From the NCBI GenBank assembly GCA_016648135.1, contig JADDOH010004002.1, forward strand, positions 248,001-312,000: DNA of 64,000 nt, written 5' to 3'. The notes beneath the pieces were generated by a model. The model did not search any database. It was not told the DNA's origin and saw only the letters and a program-made list of their open reading frames with translations. Origin of the DNA: Agrypnia vestita (taxonomy: Eukaryota > Arthropoda > Insecta > Trichoptera > Phryganeidae). Positions 10,472 through 19,985 of the stretch are shown here, in pieces. Within the stretch, counting starts at the first letter, position 1, and each line of letters begins with the position of its first letter. The translations under genes and the position numbers were made by a program.

Positions 10472-10918
10472 TTATTCTTCTTCTTCAACCTTCATCTCTC
10501 TACTGCTGGATACAAGATTTTCCCATTCCCTTCCATTCTTCCTTGTTATTTGCTAGTTGTAGCCATTTATTCCCCCCCCCCCCTCCTATATCGTCGGTCA
10601 ATCTCATTTGAGGTTTTCCAATGCTTCTTTTATTCTCCTAAGGTCTCCACTTCAAAAATCTGGGAGTCTATCTTGTAGCATCCTTCCTTTCGAGATGCTC
10701 TGCCCGTTGCTATTTTAGCTTCGCTATACGATCCATGATATCCAATACCCTAGTTCTGCGCCTTACTCCAAACAAGAATCTCTCCATGGATCGTTGCGTG
10801 CTTTTGAGCTATTTTACACTTTTCTTTGTGAGGGCCACCATCTCCACTCCATACGTTATCACTGGCAGTAGGCACGATTAAAAGGCTTTTTTTTCAAGCT
10901 AATTGGGACCTCTTTGTT
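10472..10918 (-). pseudogene. RTE-2 LINE C-terminal fragment, degraded
   Basis: The nucleotides parallel the copies at 21590-22130 (+) and 59331-60040 (-): CTACTGCTGGATA, GGTCTCCACTTCA, TCTCCATGGATCG and ATCACTGGCAGTA occur in the same order. The (AAG)n tail is at 10476-10488. The frame is broken throughout and a poly-C tract (about 10573-10585) has expanded inside it. Confidence 0.75.
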
Positions 10919-10954
10919 GTATATATATTGGAACGAGGCTAAAATGAGTCGCGC

Positions 10955-11515
10955 ACTTCTGTTAAAATGACAGTTGTTTGAAGTTGGACAATACTACGGA
11001 AGGTTCTGGAATCACCTCCAGCTTTCGAGTGACGTCTGCAACTTTCCAGCAAAATCTGGAATGTACGAGTACTTGCTAGTAAAGTCTGGAAAACGCGAGG
11101 AACTTCTCGAAATTTCGATAACAGCGTTGGCCAGTATAAATACGACACGCGAGATTAGCCGGAGAGTTTATTTTCCGTACGCGTTGACAGACGATAACAG
11201 AAACAAAGGTAGCCGAGGGGAGCGGGACAGTCCGGCCAAGCGAGCGGTAGCGGCAAGAAGCGATACTAGAAGCGAATAGAATAGAAGTGCGGGAATTGAT
11301 GGAATATTCTAGTGAACAGTGAATAAAGTATTAAAGCGAATATAAAGTGTCTATTTACGAGTGATAAATTGCGAAACAGTTTAATTTAAGAAATAGCGTT
11401 ACATTTAATAGCGATAGGTGACCTTGTACGTTAGTTTAAATAAGTAATCGGTATTCAATAAATCCGTTATCACATTCCAGCGTTTCATTAACTCCTTCTG
11501 CAGCCATGACACATG
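10955..11515 (+). promoter_or_regulatory. heat-shock-element promoter block, possibly a solo LTR
   Basis: Several clustered HSEs are visible: GAAGGTTCTGGAA (10999-11011) is a perfect three-unit nGAAnnTTCnnGAA site, TTCTCGAAATTTC (about 11104-11116) is another, with TTCCAGCAAAATCTGGAA between them. A TATA box, TATAAATA, sits near 11134. An AATAAA signal follows near 11457. HSEs, TATA and polyA signal within about 550 bp and no coding sequence is how a stress-responsive LTR would look (candidate ends TGTTAAAATGACAG and near 11515), but I find no confirmed target duplication. A heat-shock-gene promoter copy is the alternative. Plus-strand frames here are not protein-like. Confidence 0.5.
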
Positions 11516-12410
11516 AAAATATTATACATTGCTTGTAATAAAACATTCGTGGAGTCTTAAATTTTCGCAGACGCCATCATGTGGAACAATTTTGTTTACA
11601 GGTGTTGATATTTTAGAAATATTTAAATATGTACCGCGTGTTCTAATTTGGTGTTTTCCGTCGTCGCCTTTAATCCTGATATCCGGATTCTCAGTCGACA
11701 TCCATTATCACCCCGGGCGCAGGCTTTAGTGGAGGGGGCTATTAGCGGTTTCATTAATTTACGACGCCCCCGATAGAGGGTGGAAGCCGGCCATCTTACC
11801 CCGCAATTACCTTCTTAACCTAAAAGGGACCTCGCGGGAACCGAAAATAGTTGCTATAAACTAAATTAAACTATGAAAAATGCTGCGGTGATGAAGAACA
11901 GATTACTGTCAGAGGACAGATAATATTTATACCAAATTTTTGGCGATCCGCGGAGAGGCGGCCACAGCAATATGCGTTGAACGGCCGGTTTGGGTTTGGT
12001 GGCCCGGCATTCAAGCCCTTTCTCCGTCCGTTTAATTTCCTTTTTTTAACCGTGAATTGAAACGAAATTACGGACGATACACGAAGTTACGAGGACACGC
12101 AGACAGACAACGAAATTATTATGTTTGATGACTACCGGTCCCTAAGTAGGTACGTCTAAATCTTCACTCCACGACATTTTCAATACACGCGACTACCACA
12201 CACGGAAGTGTATTGCTGAATCTATACAATTTGATCGTTTGTTCTGTTTAATAATTTCCCAAGAGATGTGACCCCTAAGTGGTCCTGCTTGCAATCTGCG
12301 GACGTCCAGTGCATAGAAGAGATTTTAATCAAATTGTCCTCTTTGTTCAAACTATTGTAGATGGAAGCTTTCCATTAGAAAGTATATTTTTATTTATTTT
12401 ATTTTTTTAT
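11516..12410. other. unassigned; GC-richer island at about 11640-12150
   Basis: The island contains CACCCCGGGCGCAGGC, GACGCCCCCGATAGAGGG and GAACGGCCGG tracts in non-repetitive sequence, unlike the AT-rich flanks. No long ORF is present. It could be conserved non-coding or regulatory DNA or an ancient TE. Confidence 0.3.
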
Positions 12411-12945
12411 TTATTTATTTATCTTCATCTTGTTACATGACAGGAGATGGAGCCGCTCATCTCACTAGGGAGAACCTGTGCCGAGATGAGCAGCTGAACA
12501 ATATAGTTAGAACAAAAAATAATAAAGATATACAACAAAATACTATATAACTATAAAATTAATTAATTAATTAATTGAGTATATAAATATAAAATGTGGA
12601 TAATAAGAACAGAATATACTGTAAAATACAAAAGCAATAGTGAAAGTAGAGTAATATATATATAAATCATATGCATGGATAGTAACAAAATGTATATATA
12701 ATAGCACAGTTAAAAGTATATTTAGGTATGTACCTATATAAGAGAATTAAATGAATGTTTGTGTATATTAAATAGTGATAAGAAATCAAGTTTAATGAGC
12801 AATAAATTATGACCTGTTTTCGGCAATTGGGTATTTGTGCAAATGCAGGTGACAACAATGTCCTCTCCAAAAGTGTTGTGTAAGAAGTTAAGAGTAGGGT
12901 GTCCACACTGACTATGACAGAATGGACACCAAAGACATTATGTAG
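12411..12945 (-). repeat. LINE 3' end (family L-B), copy 1
   Basis: Matches 24583-25135 over its full length. On the minus strand it ends with AGATGAGCGGCTCCATCTC and CATGTAACAAGATGAAG followed by an (AATA)n tail, so 12411 is the 3' terminus. The minus coding remnant (CPFCHSQ, GHPTL, CICTN blocks) is better kept in copy 2. Likely a CR1/Jockey-type LINE; no palm motifs. Confidence 0.6.
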
Positions 12946-13570
12946 TTTAAGAAAAAAGTATATTTTGTAATAGTTTATATCCTGTGTTACTTAATTGTCT
13001 GTATAAATCAAAATAATTATCTATTTATTGTTGCCTTCTATAAAAAAAGATTAATGCGGAATAGCAAATATAAAGGAAAAACGACCGAAAGTCACTAACG
13101 AGTCGAAACTCATTAAAAGGTAAGCAGAACTGTTCTGTGTTTTGTATTGTGTAATCTGGCAGATATTTCGAAATATTACAATATATTAGTATGTAATAAA
13201 ATTATTTCAATAATTAATTTTAAACATAAGCAGACTGCGTCCTGACACTGACAGTTTTTATTGCGGGTATCACTATGTTTATGCTTATGTTAATTTATAT
13301 AGCGCTGTTTTTGCGTAAGAGACGCTTCAAGAGGCTTCATTAATATTGGCTTTAAATATCAAATTCATGTACGAAAAAATCTTATATGTAGAGAAATTAA
13401 TAAACAATTAACTATCTCCACCCACATATTGGTGGAGTTTATAAACTCAACTAGAATTATAATATTATCCTCAATGAAGATCACTATAAAACTCTACAAA
13501 GTTGACTTGGATTTTTAAATACTTTTAGATTTTTTTTTTCAATTGATTGAGCAACATTGAAGATTGACAT
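12946..13570. other. AT-rich, nothing recognised
   Basis: The right edge (13539-13570, CAATTGATTGAGCAACATT) recurs at 62239 beside another member of the adjacent palindrome family. Confidence 0.35.
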
Positions 13571-13628
13571 TTTAAAAAAATATTGATTATTTTATTAGTA
13601 TACAAATACTTTTATGTGAGTTTTTTTT

Positions 13629-13671
13629 TCACCAACATGTTTCAGAAATTACCATTCCATCATCAGGGTGA
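13629..13671 (-). ncRNA. hammerhead ribozyme motif (type I), intact core
   Basis: In minus-strand order: stem I 5' UCACC (13671-13667), core CUGAUGA (13666-13660), one U, stem II GGAAU/AUUUC closed by loop GGUA, one U, GAAA (13643-13640), minimal stem III C(AU)G, cleavage triplet GUU (13636-13634), stem I 3' GGUGA (13633-13629). Stem I is 5 perfect pairs. All conserved core bases are present. Predicted cut is after 13634. A one-pair stem III is weak in a monomer and would favour dimeric action. Confidence 0.7.
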
Positions 13672-13805
13672 TGTATAACCGTCAAAAAATTCGAATGAAA
13701 TGTCTTTTGTTCCTTGTAATAATATTTTTTTTAAATATTTTTTCAAATAGTTTGTAAAAACAGGGAAAAACATACATTTCATTCGAATTTTTTGACGGTT
13801 ATACA

Positions 13806-13848
13806 TCACCCTGATGATGGAATGGTAATTTCTGAAACGTGTTGGTGA
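13806..13848 (+). ncRNA. hammerhead ribozyme motif (type I), intact core
   Basis: Stem I 5' UCACC 13806-13810, CUGAUGA 13811-13817, U, GGAAU-GGUA-AUUUC 13819-13832, U, GAAA 13834-13837, C(GU)G, GUU 13841-13843, stem I 3' GGUGA 13844-13848. It differs from its inverted partner only in the stem III loop. Predicted cut is after 13843. Confidence 0.7.
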
Positions 13849-13914
13849 AAAAAACAACTCACATAAAAGTAGATATATACAAATAAAATAATCAATATTT
13901 TTTTACTTTAAGAT

Positions 13915-14150
13915 TTCATAACTTTTTTCGCTACTCAGATACATAATTATGAGATATATTAAAGAAAACACATTATTATTGTAAAGATGCAAATTCAGAA
14001 CGAAGTTCTGTAAATTATTGGACAATTTTTTAACTTTTATAACTTTTTTCGCTACTCAGATACATAATTTTGAGATATATTAAAGAAAACACATTATAAT
14101 CGTGAAGTTGCAAATTCACAACGAAGTACTGTGAATTATTAAACAATTTT
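13915..14150. repeat. tandem duplication of approximately 120 bp
   Basis: Two adjacent copies start at about 13915 and 14033, sharing CTTTTTTCGCTACTCAGATA, GAGATATATTAAAGAAAACA and AACGAAGT...TGT(A/G)AATTATT, with a few substitutions. Confidence 0.8.
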
Positions 14151-14984
14151 TTTTAATCAATTAGAAAAGACACATAGAAAAATCAAATAAACGAAAAAAT
14201 ATTTTAACTGCTACAGGGATTCCAACCAAATGTATATTTAATCGTTCAACAAAAACATACTATGCAAAAAAAATGTGGATACGACTAAGGGTTTCTGCTA
14301 ATAATATTATACAGGAAAAAATATTTATTATGATGAAGAAGCAGTATATTTAAAGCCAATCAGCGCAAAATGTATTTAGCGTATAAAAAACACACTTTTT
14401 TTAAATGTACAAAAATAACCCAGTGTTTATAACGAGAGGTATCCTCAATAAGTCAGCAGATACCTGTCTCCGGTGTGCGAAGAGGAAGAGACAGAGGATC
14501 ACAATATACAACTCCGCAGATAAAATCAGCGCATTACCATCAGCCACCGGGGTTTATAAAATAAATAATTCAAAGGGAGAGAGAGGGTGGAGCCGAATCT
14601 CCCTGGAGGTGGGAAACAGTAGCGGCAAGGTACCTTCAACATTTTATTTCGCTCAAGGGTGAATTAGCGATTTCTTCTGACAGAAGGAATATTTTACACT
14701 GACTATACTAGACTATACTATAGAGGGACATCACTTCAAGTATGATAACGTGGAGGTGTTGCATGTATGCAAAAAAGAAAAGAAATTGGATATTTTGGGA
14801 AATATAGAAATTCATCGAAATAATGATAAGGTCTTAAACATACAAACACCACTTATTACGTCCCCCCTTCTTACCATACTAGCCCCTCCCAGCAACCACT
14901 TTCACTTTCCGCCTGCCCCTCCCCCAATCCTGACAACTCCCGCCCCATGTAGTAGATAAAATGTCTTCTAGTCTTAAGTTAGTA
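14151..14984. other. unassigned
   Basis: A short plus frame at 14405-14662 has no recognisable family. It is pyrimidine-rich at about 14860-14945. No repeat match is found. Confidence 0.25.
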
Positions 14985-15030
14985 TATTACTGAAGATGAT
15001 GCAGTAAGCATCGAAGACGTTTTAATTAAT
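14985..15030 (+). ncRNA. hammerhead-like motif, one core change
   Basis: CUGAAGA at 14990-14996, one U, perfect 5-bp stem II GAUGC/GCAUC with loop AGUAA, then GAAG (15013-15016) instead of GAAA. No convincing stem I. A decayed member of a separate family. Confidence 0.45.
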
Positions 15031-15211
15031 TTATTTAATTAAACTGTCATTTGTAAACAACGTTGTGTTCTATTCATAGTTATTTACAATGAACTTCCAC
15101 AAAGTTAATCACGAAAATTTCGAAATATTATACTAAAGAGTTATTACGGTCGTTAGACATATTTAACTGTAATTTTGGATATTTTATACGCACCGTATAT
15201 ATTACCGAGAA

Positions 15212-15260
15212 GCGAATCTCGACGTTTCGTTGGATACTTGTCCAACGTCATCAGGAGGAC
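15212..15260 (-). ncRNA. hammerhead ribozyme motif, intact core (left arm of E)
   Basis: In minus-strand order: CUGAUGA 15254-15248, one C, stem II GUUGGA/UCCAAC (6 perfect pairs) with a 6-nt loop, GAAA 15228-15225, CGUC, then GAG pairing with CUC upstream of the core (3 pairs). C15.2 and G16.2 are adjacent, so stem III has no loop and could only form between two molecules. Confidence 0.6.
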
Positions 15261-15323
15261 GACCTTTACCCGCGGAGGACTGTTCTAGTCTCTAGGTGTA
15301 CACAGAGTGCCATGCGATTGTAG

Positions 15324-15728
15324 AGAACAAATATCGCTACTCGATTAAAGGAACACATTGGAGCAATTGAAAACAACAACTCAAATACATCGGCAATCTG
15401 CGAACATGCATCCAAAAGGAATCTCTGTCACTTCATCAGATTTGACAAGGCAAAAATCTTATCAACAGAACCGTACCTTATACCCAGATTAGTGAGGGAG
15501 TCCATTGAAATATACAAGCATCCCAATTTCAATAGAGATGACAGTTACAAACTATCAAGTATTTGGCGCCCTGTTCTAACGACACTGATTCAACCCTTGA
15601 GAGAAGTCGCAGTAAAATCCGCCGACGTAACTAGTACATATTGCACACTGGCGATCTCTATTGTAGAAGAAGAGAACACTCCACAACAAAGTGCATACAA
15701 TTTACGCCCTAGAAAGCAGCACCTTTAA
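15324..15728 (+). pseudogene. Penelope-like GIY-YIG endonuclease, C-terminal part
   Basis: An uninterrupted plus frame of 135 codons runs from just after a stop at 15321 to TAA at 15726-15728. It reads RLKEHIGAIENN, then SAICEHASKRNLCHF, AKILSTEPYLIPRLVRESIE, NFNRDDSYKLSSIW and AYNLRPRKQHL. The order R-K-EH, then EH, then an acidic helix before R.RE.IEI, then NRD and W, is that of the distal GIY-YIG domain of Penelope-like elements. The catalytic GIY and YIG strands and the whole reverse transcriptase are missing upstream. The right-arm hammerhead begins about 40 bp after the stop, matching the element's 3' terminal organisation. Confidence 0.8.
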
Positions 15729-15763
15729 TCAGTCCGACCTCCATCTCCGCGGGTAAAGGTCGT

Positions 15764-15810
15764 CCTCCTGATGACGTTGGATAAGTATCCAACGAAACGT
15801 CGAGATTCGC
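15764..15810 (+). ncRNA. hammerhead ribozyme motif, intact core (right arm of E)
   Basis: CUGAUGA 15768-15774, one C, stem II GUUGGA 15776-15781 with UCCAAC 15788-15793, GAAA 15794-15797, CGUC to 15801, then GAG pairing with CUC 15765-15767. Immediately downstream of the Penelope stop codon and in sense with it. Confidence 0.65.
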
Positions 15811-15893
15811 TTCTCGGTAATACATACAGTGCGTATAAAATATCCGAAATTACAGTTAAATATGACTATACTAAATAATAAAGTGTTGTTTAA

Positions 15894-16083
15894 TGATCCA
15901 GTGGGCAGAAGAAGTGTCGGAAGACCAAACACCTGCGGTGGTTAGATGGCTTCGTTGGGGACTGCCGGGCCCTGGGGCAGCAAAACTGGAAAATGGCAGC
16001 CAGCGACAGAGCAGCATGGAGGACTTTCTTGGAGACAGCTAGGACCCACCAAGGGTTGTGACGCTGAGGATGGATGGATGGAT
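15894..16083 (+). pseudogene. RTE-like LINE extreme 3' end with (GGAT)n tail
   Basis: After one frameshift, plus frames give VGRRSVGRP, LRWLDGF, NWKMAASDRAAWRTF and ETARTHQGL with stop at 16059-16061, followed by a (GGAT)n tail. The ETARTHQGL ending matches the KAKTHQGL ending of the fragment at 25535, so the families are related. The first about 80 bp recur at 21330-21410 next to Penelope copy G, so the junction predates a duplication or marks a shared target. Confidence 0.75.
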
Positions 16084-16580
16084 ACTTAATAATTTTCGCT
16101 ACTTGCTCGAATAATCACGGGAAAAATCATTTGATTCTGTCGCTCACAAACATCGTGTTCGGAGATGGCGTGTTCTCAAAAGAGAAAACTGCTGCTCTAC
16201 TGTCTACCAACTATCTCGGCTCTTCTGGGTGTTTCCAGATACTTCTCGATAATGCTAGATTGATCGGGAATGTTTCGGAGTACTCCAGACAATTCAAGAT
16301 CCTTTTCAACTATATAGAAGGTTCCGAAATATTTGATGGGATATTTTGTTGTGTTAGTTTATATAAATATAATTTTAAATCATCCTTTTTTTGTACTAGG
16401 AGAGTTGGAGAATCATCACCTCGGGGGTGTCCGAGATCTCCACTGCTTCAGTGACTGCAGCCTATTGTAGGTCAGGTTGCTTTTCATACAGGTTCTCCAG
16501 CCGTTTCGCTCCAGGAGACCTACTGATATTCACGTTAAATATTAATACGTGACGTCAATGAAAAGCTTACCGGCGAGAAT
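16084..16580. other. unassigned
   Basis: A short frame from 16074 has no family signature. 16200-16345 is rich in GAA/TTC triplets but they are not phased as heat-shock elements. Confidence 0.25.
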
Positions 16581-16997
16581 ATGTTAAATTTTATTTTATT
16601 TATAGTTAAAATATCATTCAAATACTTTATGAGGCAACATCACAAATCTGCCAGCCAAGTTAGTTTATATATTTTTGACGTTCTGGGACTAACCAAATCA
16701 CAAATAAATGGATTATGGGAAAGGATGACAAAGGCGGAAATTGCTGGATCGTACCATAAAGGTTACGTAGATCCGTTAAAAAAAAACTTCATAGGATTCC
16801 CAACGCCTCTGAACATGCATAAATATTCAAAAGAAACAAACGTATGTTCTCACCTAAAAACAGACGTCAAAAATTTTGTTGGAAAAATAAAATTGATGGT
16901 GATGATGATGAAAATTAAAATTTCGAAGTATTTCGCTTTAAAGGGACTTGAATGTAAAAAAATATATATGCATACAATATTTCTACATATAAAATAG
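16581..16997 (+). other. unidentified open frame
   Basis: 138 codons including SASQVSLYIFDVLGLTKSQI and GLWERMTKAEIAGSYHKGY, then a low-complexity MVMMMKIKI stretch. The first half has protein-like composition and the second does not. It may be a decayed transposon gene. No splice context is evident and no function is assigned. Confidence 0.2.
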
Positions 16998-17560
16998 TAT
17001 CGAAACGCAAAAAAGGAAATTATTGTACCCCAGATGTAGCGCAATTATTGTATAGCATTTTACACTAAATATCAAGGATTTGTTTGAGGTACTTTTTCTT
17101 AGATTCATTAAGGGAACTTTTTATGATGGATATAATTAAAATAATATTAAAGAATATCTATTGTTTTAATTAAAAAGTACACATAAAACTTCCTTTCGAA
17201 ACAAAGAAACTAACTAAGAGGGAAAAAAACGTCTTATTATAATTTAAATTAATTTATTTTAACAGTTTTCCGTTGTAGTTTTTCCGTCACCTTTATTCAC
17301 CAAATCATTCTTAATTACGAAAATGTACCAGAAAAATATTTCACGCAATACATATTAACTCTTAAAAGACTGTGCTAAAAAAAAACTTTGGGGACGGTGG
17401 AGTAACACAGCGTTACCTGATTAAAAATCGGCATAGTTTATAATATGTGATGAAATATACATATATACAATACAGATAAGACTTTTTAAAAGTCCCTTTA
17501 TATAATTATGTAAGGTAAATATACATATTTGCATTATTTTAGTAAATTATTATTAAATCA
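16998..17560. other. AT-rich, nothing recognised
   Basis: No supported feature is found. Confidence 0.3.
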
Positions 17561-18012
17561 TGGCAAATCGAATTTGCGTGCGCTTCCGCCGACGTTTCAA
17601 CAGCAACTGAATACAACGACGCGGTGGCCTGCTCGCTTCAGTCGCATGCACATGTTACCCGACTCTATCGTACTCTTTCTATATTGTTTTTTCTTTCGCC
17701 GAAACCCAAGCAACCGCCATCTCTGTCCTACATGAAATGTATGGTATTGTCGTGCTCTTTTTTGCTCGATTTAACTGCGATGCACAATATACTGCTCTCT
17801 CTTACACACTGGCCGAAAATACGAGAGTAATGAATAAATATTTTTTAATTAAAAAATCATTCCTAACAGTTTAATTTAGTAATTTTGGTGTGAAAATGTC
17901 TATTCGATGATTACAAAAAATGTGACGTTTTAGTTTTCGTAAATAAGGTAGATATTTCATATTTTGTATGACAGGTAGACCTACGTTACATCACCGACAC
18001 ACAGGAGTTAAT
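17561..18012 (+). repeat. dispersed repeat R1, copy 2
   Basis: Matches 3253-3658 and extends it to the left (GCGGTGGCCTGCTCGCTTCA). It ends at the same ACACAGGAGTTAA. Differences are scattered substitutions and a small deletion. Confidence 0.7.
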
Positions 18013-18324
18013 AACTTAAAAGTATTCGCCTATTTTGTAGGATTATGAATGGCCGATGCTCGAATAAACGCTGTGCGGGAGTATAAGGGTGCAAGTACGA
18101 TAAGCGGTCTCTCGCCAGGCAGGGGTACGCGTTATATTATTCGGCTTTTCAAAAACTCCCCTAAGGGATGAAAAATGGGTCCGCGAGGGTTGGCGGCGCG
18201 GATTATCATTTTATTTGTCATCGCTCCTTCAGCGGCCGTAAATTTTAAAAATATGTAATAATTACTCTCACGGCGTTTTGATGGATGTTCGTTTTTCGCG
18301 TGCGAAGAGCGAATAATAGAATAA
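18013..18324. other. GC-richer island, possible conserved non-coding DNA
   Basis: Unique-looking sequence with GGTCCGCGAGGGTTGGCGGC and TCACGGCGTTTTGATGG. No ORF and no repeat match in the window. Confidence 0.3.
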
Positions 18325-18955
18325 AAAAGTAACCCATAAAAACCAAGTTTTCACAATACTCCCTTTCTCCTATGCGTTGAAATATCTATATATCATCTAT
18401 GAAAAAAAAAAAAAAAATTCAAAATTCAAAATTATACTGTAATTATTATTTTTTTTAACGAAAATTTGATAGATCTTTTTGATCGTGGCCATGAGTCTGC
18501 TTGCAAAGTTTTTCAGCTCGATTTAATTAAAAAAAATCCCACAAAAACCAAGTTTTTATTATACTCCCTTTCTCATTTACTAGTGGAAACTGGTTTGGCG
18601 CTTAACCTACGCGTTAGGTCAGGCGACGCTACGAAAGGGAGTAATAAAAGATTTCCAAAAATCCAAAATTAGACTAAAATCAGGTTCCGTGTCTACCAGA
18701 TGCTTCGGAATCTCCATACAACTTACAGAGTTGTATGAAAAACCATTAAAAATTTGAAAAATCAAAAATTATACTATAATTATTTTTTTTTTAACTTAAA
18801 TTTGACAGATCTCTTTGATCGTCACCACGAGTCTGCTTGCAATGTTTCAGCTGGATTGGATCACGGGAAAAGGGTTAAAAATTGATCCAAAGTTTTTTCG
18901 TCAACCAATCAATCAGTTAGACGCCACAAGTTAAAATAAAGGGAGTAATAAACTT
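18325..18955 (+). repeat. dispersed repeat R-A, copy 2 (complex, partly duplicated)
   Basis: Contains more than one partial R-A unit: AACCCATAAAAACCAAGTTT recurs at about 18332 and 18537, and GAGTCTGCTTGCAAAGTTT-type cores at about 18494 and 18830. It ends AAAGGGAGTAATAAA next to the hammerhead-like motif at 18980. Confidence 0.7.
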
Positions 18956-18979
18956 AGTATTCACAATTTTTGTATTGAA

Positions 18980-19025
18980 AATATCAACATGTTTCAGAGC
19001 CCATGGCCCCTGCGTCAGGATATAA
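18980..19025 (-). ncRNA. hammerhead-like motif, single core mutation
   Basis: In minus-strand order: stem I AUAUC (19023-19019), CUGACGC (19018-19012; last base C where A is required), A, stem II AGGGGC/GCUCU with a bulge, GAAAC, loop AU, GUU, then GAUAU. Stem I is 5 perfect pairs. The single A9-to-C change predicts loss of activity. Confidence 0.55.
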
Positions 19026-19204
19026 TTATATATCTACTAATAAAATTGAATTCAGAAATCGAAGTATAGACAATAAAATTATTAAAAAGTTATATATGGA
19101 AAATTTACAATAATAAAGTTCTTACTTAACATGAAAATTAATTTAAAAGATAATTATTTGTAAAAAGGACCAGGTTATTTATAATATTAAATTTACTATA
19201 AACA

Positions 19205-19449
19205 CTTTTTCTTATTTACAAAATTTCTAATTTATCTAACTGTCATTCTGTATAATTTGTATGCAAAATTTCTAAACCCTTATTAATATCAAAATAATGA
19301 TCCATAGCCAGAAGATGGTTAAAAAATTCAGAATAATTATTTCCATTTAAACACCCTAAGTGTTCCTTAACTCTAACTTCGAAATTTCTACACGTTTTTC
19401 CCATATGAAATCCATCAAGGATTATATTGTCTAAAAATTTAGTATACAT
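19205..19449 (-). pseudogene. Penelope-like GIY-YIG endonuclease fragment
   Basis: The minus frame 19449-19243 contains HMGKTCRNFEVRVKEHLGCL, then EFFNHLLAMDHYFD and EILH. A (Y/H)-x-G-K/Q-T-x-R-x-F-x-R-x-KEH motif followed by H-x7-H is the second half of the GIY-YIG nuclease of Penelope-like elements, with the catalytic Arg (of NFEVR) retained. Sense is minus, toward the hammerhead motif at 18980, as at 15.3 kb. The frame stops after NYTE and upstream coding is lost. The sequence differs from the 15.3-kb copy, so it is a second Penelope family. Confidence 0.75.
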
Positions 19450-19985
19450 TTATAATCGATAAATATATATTTTTGAAATATTATTTTGTTTTTATATGAA
19501 TTAATTTATTGAGCGATTTTAACATTGTGGACGTTACGTAAACTAGATTTTATAAAAAGTAAACTATTCATATAAATATTAAATATTCCGAGTATCCTTA
19601 ATAAAGAAATGAGATAAAATTTAATATTGAATAAATTTATATACAGTAGAATCGAGTAGTGATTCGCATAACGAACAAAACAAATTGTAGAAAAATAACT
19701 CGCTTAACGAGGGTGCAATAGATTCCTCATGCATTTTGTTTAAACAACTCGGATTAATCTAATGTCGATCGCTTTTCATACTACTGAATATATATATCCA
19801 TAAGGAAATAATACCTGATCTATAAAATAAAATATGCAAAGATATCAACTGTCGGACAAAGGGCGTGGCGTTTGTGTGATGGGAATGGGAAAAGGAAATA
19901 ACATTAAAGTTGCGTCCGTGATAATAACTATTCAGAATTTTCTAACCATGTTCTAGAGATACTTAACTTTAAAAAAATAAGATAT
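19450..19985. other. AT-rich, nothing recognised
   Basis: No supported feature is found. Confidence 0.3.

Larger units (their letters stand above)
13572..13910. mobile_element. palindromic Penelope-type terminal pair C with two intact hammerhead motifs
   Basis: The arms of about 120 bp (13578-13702 and 13776-13907) are inverted copies around a spacer of about 70 bp. Each arm carries a complete hammerhead fold reading outward. The family recurs at 62230-62530. No coding sequence. By analogy with the Penelope-coding copies at 15.2 and 20-21 kb I assign it to Penelope terminal (pseudo-LTR) sequence; a retrozyme-like or non-autonomous derivative is the alternative. Confidence 0.65.
15110..15893 (+). 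mobile_element. Penelope-like element, truncated copy E with inverted terminal pair
   Basis: The left terminal arm (about 15125-15275, inverted) and right arm (15735-15893) flank the plus-strand C-terminal coding region of a Penelope-like element. Both arms contain ATTACCGAGAAGCGAATCTC, the hammerhead motif and the ACCTTTACCCGCGGAGG-type sequence. Penelope-like elements have reverse transcriptase plus a GIY-YIG endonuclease; only the latter's distal part remains. The partner-inverted end is typical of Penelope insertions. Related copies are at 19986-20435 and 20790-21345. Confidence 0.75.

Noticed and set aside
10974..11279. 101-codon plus frame in the heat-shock-element block
   Set aside because: It reads across promoter elements and the TATA box and has no protein-family character.
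12600..12906. 79-codon minus frame in the L-B repeat as an independent gene
   Set aside because: Same position in both L-B copies but diverging reading frames; it is the decayed C-terminus of a LINE.
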